Source of the DNA: Cylindrotheca closterium
Taxonomy: Eukaryota; Bacillariophyta; Bacillariophyceae; Bacillariales; Bacillariaceae
Assembly (NCBI GenBank): GCA_933822405.4
Contig: CAKOGP040001867.1
Location: 5,167-15,398 of the forward strand
Direction of reading: 5' to 3'
DNA length: 10,232 nt
The translations under genes and the position numbers were made by a program. The notes beneath the pieces are model-generated. The model was not told where the DNA came from. It ran no database searches and saw only the letters and a list, made by a program, of their open reading frames with translations. Each line of letters starts with the position of its first letter. The first letter of the stretch is position 1. Positions 1 to 7,000 of this stretch are shown here, piece by piece.

Positions 1-168
1 GGACTGGTTCTTCCATTCACTTCCGCACAGTTCGGCTTTTTACACATCTGCTTCTCATACTTTCATCGAGCAAAGTGACAAACATTGTGTAGCTACGAAA
101 GCTGGACCGTGAAGTACCAATTCTTCGCCTTATGCTAGGTTGGAGTCTTGCTGCGGTGAAGTTCAAAA
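1..168. other. 5' flank and probable 5' UTR/promoter of the 169-1865 gene
   Basis: I see no supported coding sequence, RNA gene or transposon terminus here. The minus-strand open frame at 17-226 overlaps exon 1 of the gene on the other strand and has no recognisable features. The start codon at 169 has a favourable eukaryotic context, with A at -3 and G at +4 (CAAAAATGG). The left end of the transposon, if it includes the 169-1865 gene, should lie here or outside the window. I found no clear hairpin plus CTRR-type end. Confidence 0.4.
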
Positions 169-1865
169 ATGGCAGGATCGTCTTCAGGTGGGAAATCTGA
201 TGCTGGGAGGGATGTCCATGTAACAAAAAGGAAACAAGCTGAAGTAAATGAAAGTGATATTCGACCGTCCCAATGTCAAGAACATCTTGGGGATGCTGGT
301 AAGTTGACTAATATGGCAGAATAGTAGCCAGACAAAAATCCATTACAAGAATCTCTTCAAACATTGTTCTTACAGCAGCAAAATCACCAGATAAGGATAT
401 ACTATTGGCAACGTCAGATGTTAGTAAAAAAGGAAAGGTCTCTACAACACCTACAGCAGCAAAAGTACCTGTATCATCACAAGAAGAAGATGACTTGGCG
501 GTGGTTGTGGCAAAGTGCTGGAACGACTTTTTATCAGCAGAGTTCAGTCTCGGTAAAACATATTCTGGACTGCCTTTGTCTTTAAACTATGGCAAATATC
601 AAGAGCTGCTATCTGGGCAAGGAAACTTTGTATCCAAAGTAAACAAAGCTTTGTTTGTAATGTTTCCTGAGGATTACAAGAACAAATGCGCCAAAGATCT
701 GTTGATCCCTGTATCAAATGCGGAAGACTACCCCATGCTCAATTGTGATCCAAGTTTGGCTACTAACACCACCATTCTTGATTTACCGGCCAAATTGGTT
801 GGAGAAGATGAAGAGTATACAGAGGGTGATGCAGCAGTTTCGTATTATCAAGGAATACAAGAGAACGCAGAATCATTTGACAAGCACCATGTGGACTTTG
901 ACATTCAGATCCTCGGTGAAGAGCTTGATTGGATATACTGGACAGGAAACAAAGAGTTGAAAGCAGTTGGGGGCAAGAAAGGTGTTGAGGGGCTTGGCAA
1001 GATTTTGCATAGAATAAAAGCAATCAAAAAGTCAGGGAAGGGAGCAGCAATTGACTTTTTCAAAGACAAGAAAGCTAAGAATACAAGTAAGAAAGTTCGT
1101 CTTGCTGAAGATTTGCATCATTTTTGGAAACCTAAGGAGAACAAGAGGAAGAGAGTGAACAACATTGGACTCTCTGCAGAACAAAAGCAGCAAATCAAGA
1201 ATGAAGAGCTCAACGCCATTTGTGACGGTGAACAGCCTAATCAACATATGGAAATTTTTGAAGAGCGTCTGATGCAGTCAGAGCTACTGTTACAAGCCAA
1301 GAAACCAAACGAGAACAATTCAAAAATTATTTCTCGTGTCAACAAGGCTACACAAGATTACCAGAAAGAGCTAAACAAACAGTATCGCAATGTTGATCAA
1401 GGCACCCTGGAGTTTGTGTCAAAGTACAAAATCAAAGCACCAAAGCAAAATCAATATAGCCATGACGAAATTCAAAAGATCCGATATGAGCCCATTACTT
1501 TCAAACCTACATTTCCGGTTACAGCTGGTTTTGCGCTCACCATTGATAAAGCACAGGGCCAGACTCTAGATCGAGTAATCATTGCAATCTCAGAGCGGCT
1601 GCACAAGCTTTCAAACTTTACTTATGCATGCATATATGTGGGGAACAGCAGAGTAAAAGAGTCAGGGCACTTGCGTCTATTACTGCACAATCGATCAAGC
1701 AAACGGTTCCAGTGGGAAATGCTCACATACGTAACAGAGTTGAAACCAGCCAAAAGCATAAAGGCCTTCTTCAGTGGCTTTACTACAAATCGCTTGAACT
1801 GGAAAAAGGACGTTTGGAACCAAACCAAATCATTTCTGCAATTTGCACAACAACAACAAAAATAG
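169..1865 (+). CDS. Two-exon gene: unknown N-terminal region fused to a Pif1-type helicase C-terminus
   Basis: The exons are 169-298 and 376-1865, giving 539 residues. Without splicing, the upstream ATG reads into TAG at 322-324 and the long frame has no early ATG (its first is at 660). Splicing joins ATG 169 to the long frame exactly in phase, so I chose this start. Residues 1-90 are polar, charged and probably disordered. Residues about 215-260 hold DWIYWTG and a run of Gly and Lys, about 295-305 is a basic NLS-like patch (KENKRKR), and about 320-400 is rich in Lys, Glu and Gln. I do not recognise this region. From about residue 416 it matches the end of Pif1/Helitron helicases: motif V GFALTIDKAQGQT (428-440), motif VI YVGNSRV with the arginine finger R469, then the HLRLLL tail. 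Motifs I to IV are absent, so this protein cannot be a helicase alone. It is convergent with the broken Helitron helicase, whose missing C-terminus it appears to carry. It could be a captured or chimeric accessory gene. Confidence 0.75.
299..375 (+). other. Spliceosomal intron, 77 nt, phase 1
   Basis: The donor is a consensus GTAAGT at 299-304 and the acceptor is a pyrimidine-rich TTGTTCTTACAG ending at 375. The split codon is G plus CA (Ala), and the frame carries on into the 1.5-kb exon 2. Retention would give a stop after eight further codons. The acceptor is a tandem NAGNAG (AG at 374-375 and again at 377-378), so a variant lacking one alanine is possible. I did not identify a convincing branch point. 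Confidence 0.75.
1490..1496 (+). repeat. Left copy of a 7-bp inverted repeat (GCCCATT), candidate inversion breakpoint
   Basis: In the plus-strand gene this heptamer encodes the Pro-Ile of a YEPIT segment (Pro416), exactly where helicase similarity begins. The other copy, in the opposite orientation, is at 2706-2712. The bases on either side differ, so the match is exactly 7 bp. A heptamer match alone could be chance. Its position at the two edges of the split helicase and its shared codon phase make it notable. Confidence 0.4.
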
Positions 1866-1919
1866 TAGTACTACATAACTCACCAGTACATATAGATAGC
1901 TGTTCTCCTACGTTTGCTT
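1866..1919. other. 54-bp gap between convergent genes
   Basis: The plus gene ends with TAG at 1863-1865 and the minus frame ends with TAG at 1920-1922. A perfect 10-bp palindrome, GTAGTACTAC, lies at 1865-1874. A plus-strand AATAAA occurs at 1971-1976, 106 nt past the plus stop and inside the convergent frame. It may serve as a poly(A) signal, but one hexamer is weak evidence. I see no AATAAA for the minus gene in this gap. Confidence 0.45.
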
Positions 1920-3221
1920 CTACTTGCCAAAGCGAAACAGCCGTGCACGCCAAATGCCAGCAAAACCAGCAATAAATTTAAGGGACTCTTCAGACAGCCT
2001 CAATGGATACTGTTGTGTGGAATCAAATATTAATCCACAACAGAATGTAACAGCATGGGTCTTTGTCCCATCGTTTGCCTGTGGTACAAACACGACAAGG
2101 TCTTGTTCTCTAAGAAGACTGATGCATTGCAACAATCCATCCAGCCTGTCAAATTTCCTTGACTCTAAAAAAGACAAACAGGTCACTCCTTTAACCAACG
2201 TCTGCACCCAACGGGAAAGCTTTTTGAATTGGACAGTGGCATTGTGCTTGCTCAACTCATGGGACCATCGATAAAGAGAATCTGCCTCTTCATGAAAGTT
2301 CAGATGATGCAAAGCATTTGCAAGCAAAAACCCCAAGCAACAATTACTAGCGCCTTGAACAAACCGTAAAATCTTGACCCTTGCACCATTCTTGTCCAAT
2401 TTACATAGGCAAGAGTCTGGAGCAGTGTCAAAATTGCTGTCTCCAAGTGGCACAATAAATGAAGGCTGATTCAGATTGCTGTCTGCACATCTTTTTCCAA
2501 ATGCAAGGCACTTCGCAACAAACCCACTTCCAAGATAGTAGGCCACGTAAGCAACTGTAATTTTTGCAACAGCTGTTTCTTGTGGTCCGCAATAGATGGT
2601 AAAGCTTGATTTTGCTTTGTTTGTGGTAACTCGTGATGGGCCCAACAATAGATTAGGTGACTTGTTGAACATTTGACGGTCTCTGCTGTTACAACATCCC
2701 GGACGAATGGGCACTACAACTTCTGCTCCTTTTCTGTTTCCTTCTGGATAGGTTTCAAAGGACTCCCAGTTTGTTGCCCCAATGATTCCGCTATCATTTA
2801 TTTTGATGTTAATTCCAAGGGGCGGATCACTCAAAGTTATCACGGTTTGGTCTTTGTTCTGTACTTGGTGCTGGTAAACTGACAATTGTACGTCATCAAG
2901 AATAAGGGATTGATATTCTGCTCTTGTTCCATTGCAAAGTTTTCTTTCCTTTGAAATTGTATCGGTTAAGTAACATGGCCCCTCAGGAACAAAAAAATCC
3001 CAAAAAGCAGAATCGTGATCGATCATTTCAGCAACATCTGATTCATTTTCGGGCTTACCCTCCCACTTTTTGTATTGGGAAGGCCAGCGCACTAAAACAA
3101 TGTTTCTTGCCTTGGCAAATTGAACTGCTCTGGAGTAGTTGATGGTACAACGCTCCCTGTTAGTCTTCACTATGACTGGAGCTTTTAACCACATTTGCTG
3201 CTCATCAAAAGTATCTGCTTT
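1920..3221 (-). CDS. Helitron helicase RecA2 segment fused to a papain-fold cysteine-peptidase-like domain
   Basis: Numbering is from the ATG at 3194; the same frame is open upstream to 3221 and continues the broken helicase, so that ATG is probably not a true start. Residues 5-165 are Pif1/Helitron-like: APVIVKTNRER, a FAKARNIVLVRW segment, EGPCYLTDTIS..LCNGT, DPPLGINI and VVVPI. Motifs V and VI should follow but do not. Residues about 166-424 look unrelated. They contain QGASNCC (Q280, C285/C286), THAV (H380) and LIFDS (D391). A Gln six residues before a Cys, then a His-Ala-Val and an Asp, is the order expected of papain-fold peptidases (C39, papain or OTU types). The family assignment is by motif order only. 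OTU domains occur in some animal and oomycete Helitron-like elements, so a transposon role is plausible. The fusion is in frame, but I infer that it arose by inversion (1490-2712). Confidence 0.6.
   Translation of the reverse strand, partial: KADTFDEQQMWLKAPVIVKTNRERCTINYSRAVQFAKARNIVLVRWPSQYKKWEGKPENESDVAEMIDHDSAFWDFFVPEGPCYLTDTISKERKLCNGTRAEYQSLILDDVQLSVYQHQVQNKDQTVITLSDPPLGINIKINDSGIIGATNWESFETYPEGNRKGAEVVVPIRPGCCNSRDRQMFNKSPNLLLGPSRVTTNKAKSSFTIYCGPQETAVAKITVAYVAYYLGSGFVAKCLAFGKRCADSNLNQPSFIVPLGDSNFDTAPDSCLCKLDKNGARVKILRFVQGASNCCLGFLLANALHHLNFHEEADSLYRWSHELSKHNATVQFKKLSRWVQTLVKGVTCLSFLESRKFDRLDGLLQCISLLREQDLVVFVPQANDGTKTHAVTFCCGLIFDSTQQYPLRLSEESLKFIAGFAGIWRARLFRFGK
2706..2712 (-). repeat. 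Right copy of the 7-bp inverted repeat (GCCCATT on the minus strand)
   Basis: On the minus strand the heptamer encodes Pro162-Ile163 of the VVVPI segment, the last recognisable helicase residues before the peptidase-like region. Its codon phase (CCC ATT) is the same as in the left copy at 1490-1496. An exchange between the two copies would therefore keep both frames open. Confidence 0.4.
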
Positions 3222-3223
3222 TT
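3219..3223 (-). other. Apparent +1 frameshift at an A5 run in the helicase gene
   Basis: Upstream of this run the helicase frame reads FHMYKLYNDETL, and past it that frame reaches two TGA stops. Skipping one base of the run moves into the frame DTFDEQQMWLKAPVIV, which is recognisable Pif1 RecA2 sequence. One extra A accounts for the break. It is either a real mutation or a homopolymer error. Confidence 0.6.
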
Positions 3224-4044
3224 AGGGTTTCGTCATTGTAAAGTTTGTACATGTGGAATTTGTCGGGCTAGATTGGATTGCCATTGTAAAAGCTGTCAAT
3301 GTTGTTGTTGTGGTTTGTGTCTTTGCTTCTTTCAGCTTCAGTGAGTTCAAACCAGCGAGAAGCTGCAAGTATGTTGCATCCCAAGTTATTGTCGGAAACA
3401 ACATTATGGCAATTCGCATCAAGGAGAGAAGGCGTTGTGGTCTCAATTGACAATTTTTGTTTCTTCTTCATTCTGTGCTCTGAATTTGTTGTATCTTTGG
3501 AATGCCCAATTTCGTTCTTCACCTTCTTTATCAGACTTGTTGTTGCCAGTATGCCACCAACTGGTTCCTTTTGATTAAAATCCCCTACTAAAAGGACCAG
3601 TATACCTCCAAAAAACTGATCCGGACTTTGTAGCACTTCACTAAACAGCCTGGAGAGTTTGCCCAATTTTGAAGCTGTCACATTGGACACCTCATTGATT
3701 ATTATTAGTCGTAGATCCTGCACATTTTGTTTTTCCAATCCGATGACAGCTGCTGGGCTAATCTTTTGTTGCACTATCTGCGATTCGTCTTTTTGCCTCT
3801 TTTGAATTCTTTGTTTCAGCAAACTTGCGATTGTAGAACCATTGATGTCAGCGGCGTTCAAATTGTTCGATGCCATAGTCCAAACTCTTGAAGTTTGTTT
3901 TGTGGTGTTACCAAGCATAAGTAGGCGGTGAATCACAAAGCTTTTTCCTGTCCCGCCTTTACCTGTTAGAAGCACAACAGCAGGCGGCTGAACCACACTT
4001 TGATCCTCAGGGTATTGCAAATATTTTCTGTAGGTCTCAATGAT
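3222..4044 (-). pseudogene. Pif1-type helicase RecA1 segment of the Helitron, interrupted
   Basis: The frame follows directly from the Rep frame after the TAG at 4045-4047, starting IIETYRKYL. Numbered from the Leu codon at 4020, it has Walker A GKGGTGKS (20-27), a motif Ia-like NAADINGSTIASLL, motif II LIIINEVSNV (105-114), motif III VGDFNQKEPVGG and then RWFELTEAERSKDTNHNN. These are in the order seen in Pif1 helicases of Helitrons. Motif II carries Asn109 (AAT at 3694-3696) where the family has Asp in the Asp-Glu pair that coordinates Mg-ATP. This should cripple ATP hydrolysis. A second in-frame TAG at 3268-3270 ends the open frame. The same frame goes on sensibly as far as the A5 run at 3219-3223. 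No start codon belongs to this piece; it is the middle of a larger gene. Confidence 0.75.
3268..3270 (-). other. In-frame TAG inside the helicase
   Basis: The codons before it read NGNPI and those after it PDKFHMYKLY, in the same frame. Both sides fit the linker between RecA1 and RecA2. No GT..AG pair removes this stop without also removing the conserved FELTEAERS segment, so an intron is not a good explanation. I read it as a nonsense mutation. Confidence 0.6.
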
Positions 4045-4047
4045 CTA
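4045..4047 (-). other. In-frame TAG between Rep and helicase
   Basis: Rep reads ...PLNNGQA, then TAG, then IIETYRKYL and the helicase, with no change of frame. Helitron proteins join the two at this place through an LN..Q..A..II..Y segment. The stop therefore falls inside an otherwise continuous Rep-helicase junction. It could be a nonsense mutation or a readthrough site. I see no known readthrough context such as CARYYA after the TAG (the next bases are ATCATT). Confidence 0.65.
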
Positions 4048-7000
4048 TGCCTGACCGTTATTCAGTGGCATAGCATTGGCATTGTTGACACAACGCCATG
4101 GCGACAGTTCACCAGTCTGTACTTTGTTTTCTCCAAGTGAAATGTTGCCGTCATCATCCCACAGAGAACTTTTGTCATCTTGCTTGTTGTATAATAGAGA
4201 CGCCCTTTGTTTCCATTGAATTGTCATTGCTCCAACAGCGTCATACTTTTGGATGGTTCTGTCAGGTGTATGCGGAAATGTAAAGGTGCTTACAGATTGT
4301 GAGAATGATTCAGCATCTGCGTTCATGTTCAATGCAGTTGTTGTTGATCTGGAGTCTAGTATATTGTACTTTGCCTGGAAGAAATCCTCATCAAGTAGAA
4401 GAGAATCCTCTTGACATTCGTAAAATTTTAAAAGCTGATCTGTTCTCCTGTGCCTTTCCTGCTCGTACGACGACCACTTGTAAGCGTCTCTTGCACGATA
4501 GGCTGACAATATCTTTTTTGTTTGAAAATCTGAAGCCAGAGTATTCATCCTTCTATCCACAGCCATTAAGCGAAATTTTGAAACAGTGCTGTCATTGTGC
4601 TGTGATGTATTTATCCACGCCACTAGATCACCCCAGCCATAACTCTGTGATAGCGCTTTTTTTGTTTCCGATCCGTTATATATCTCACATGGTCGAAACA
4701 TAGTCAGTATGTAGTTGGCATGTTGATCAGCTCTTGTTTGCCAGCTAGAATGTGTTGGATGATTTAACTGTGGCTCTTTTCCTGGGTGTTTGGGCACTTT
4801 TCCTTTGAAGATTAGTGTACGCTGCTTGCGGCACAGGGTCTGTCCAAATCTTGCTCTCAGTTCAAAAGCTCCTTCAAACTTAAACCATGTTGACTTTGCG
4901 CTGCTGCTTTCTTTCTTGGGAAGTTCCTTCACCTGAATAAACGCATCATACTCATATAAGTTAAGGTGCTCCAAATCTTTACCCCTGTGAAAGTACATTG
5001 CCACAACTGGAACAGCCATTTTGATATTATCTTCACCATCTTCTCCTTTTTCTACGATAAATGTCTTTATGTATCCCAAATAAGCATTATCCTCAGACTT
5101 GTTGTCATTTTTAGCATTGTTGCCATCGCTTTCAATTCCAGTATTTGCTTGCTCCATTTTTTTTGGTATCAGGATATTTCGATAATTGATTGCACCCCAA
5201 GGTTCACTGTATTGAAACACTTCTGAAGTGATTATGGATGGAATTTGAAGTAAATACGCAACCGTTTGATAGTCTGACAACTCGGTGTAGGCGTTGAGCT
5301 TATTTGTCACCTTGGAAAGAAAATGCTTAGCTAGCCTTTCTTGTGGTTTTGTGTCCCTGTCCTCAGCTGTGCTTTTGTGTTCCTGGACCAATTTTCTTGC
5401 ATGTTCTAGTATTGTGAGAGAGGCAGAGAGACTGACTTTTTCCTTTGCCATATATGGAGCAATGTAGAACATAGCTGATTTTGATTGTTGTACCCCACCT
5501 AGCAGAACTGCATTGTTGTGGGATCCTGTGCAGTAAAAGAGTGGAATGTTATGGTCAACGACATATTGATTTGCTGTCTGCAAAGCATCAGTACACTGGG
5601 AGTACAATTCTTTAACAGCTTCAATTTTCCCAATGTTAATGAAGGCCCAAATTTGATGTCCATTGCCATAACAGCCTCCTAATGAATCATGATCATGGTG
5701 CTTCAAAAGCTTACAAATGTTATTGACAATTAGAATCCTAGTGGACTGTTCTGATCCATCAGTGGGAAGAGATAGGACATGACTTAGATCAGCAGATGTA
5801 CTGTCAAAACCAAATTGTGCTGCTAATTTGGGAATAGGTCTATCCAACTTCCACACAACAATGGGTTCCTCTTTGCCACAATCCAAAGGGCTCTTAAGAT
5901 GATAGGTTTGAATAAGAACAGGCTGCAGTACTCCAATTTCATACCCAGCATGATTTTTTCCAGGATTTGCGTTTTGAGAAATAGGAACAGCATCCATTAG
6001 TACAGTAGCTGCTCCTTCTGGTGGTGAAACAGTTGTATTGCTGTTTTCAGGTTGATTCTGTTTTGTCGGTATCAGCAAAACACAATGAGTTCCATTGGAA
6101 ACACCTGATTTCTTGGCAAGTCTGCATCTTTCTCTACCATGAAATCCTCTATGACAAGTTCTGTGATGCACATGGTATTCACTATTTGCTCTCTCGTCAC
6201 AAGATATGTTTTCCATCTTTTGCATGGTTGAGCCATTTGATGATAGATCATCCATGGTTGCAATAGGGTTGGTTCGCTGCAAAAGAGCTGGTGAACTCAT
6301 TGGTTCTGCCAACTGTCTCAACGCAGTAGATTTTCTCAATGTTCTAGTCAAGACATTCCGGAAATTTGTTCCGGTACTGAACTTTGCCTTGTAAAAAGAG
6401 TCCAAGGCCTCTACTACCTTTTTGCAGATTGCAGACACTTGACATAGTTCTTGGAGCACATATGACGTAATTGATCCATAGACGATGATGTGAAAATGCA
6501 GTGTTCCCTTCATGTGATCTTCCACCACTCCAGCTAAGCCAAGACCATGACCAAATATACCTTTGCGATTTTTAGTATTCCAATAATGACTCTTTCGTGT
6601 TGACCGCCCATCGTAGGCGCCAAAAAATCCTTCTGGTGGACAACCAACGAGAATTGAAAGGACATGATGAAGAATTGCTTTTGTTTCACAGACATATGCA
6701 GCGGGGTTCTCGGCTGCTAGTTTTGATAGGTATGCTTGCTCAAATTGCATCCCCTCGCCTTCATTGAAGTTGATGGTGCCTTGCCCTCTGTCAACTGCAT
6801 GTTCTTTGATGGCTTTGACGAAATCATCAAGGGAGGCATACTCACTTTCAGAACCAAAAACCGCAGGAAATTTTGTATTGTCCACTGTTTTAATTGCAGC
6901 TCTAAAACCCCATGTATTAAACATGTCGTCAAGTGATAGCGTCAAGAATGTGCATCCAGCACCATATCGCTTTGCAGTTTCAAGTGTCTGACTGATGCAT

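Noticed and set aside
364..585. Plus-strand frame rich in Gln and Lys overlapping exon 2
   Set aside because: It is an out-of-frame shadow of the spliced gene. The frame joined to exon 1 by GTAAGT...CAG is far longer and carries the helicase tail.
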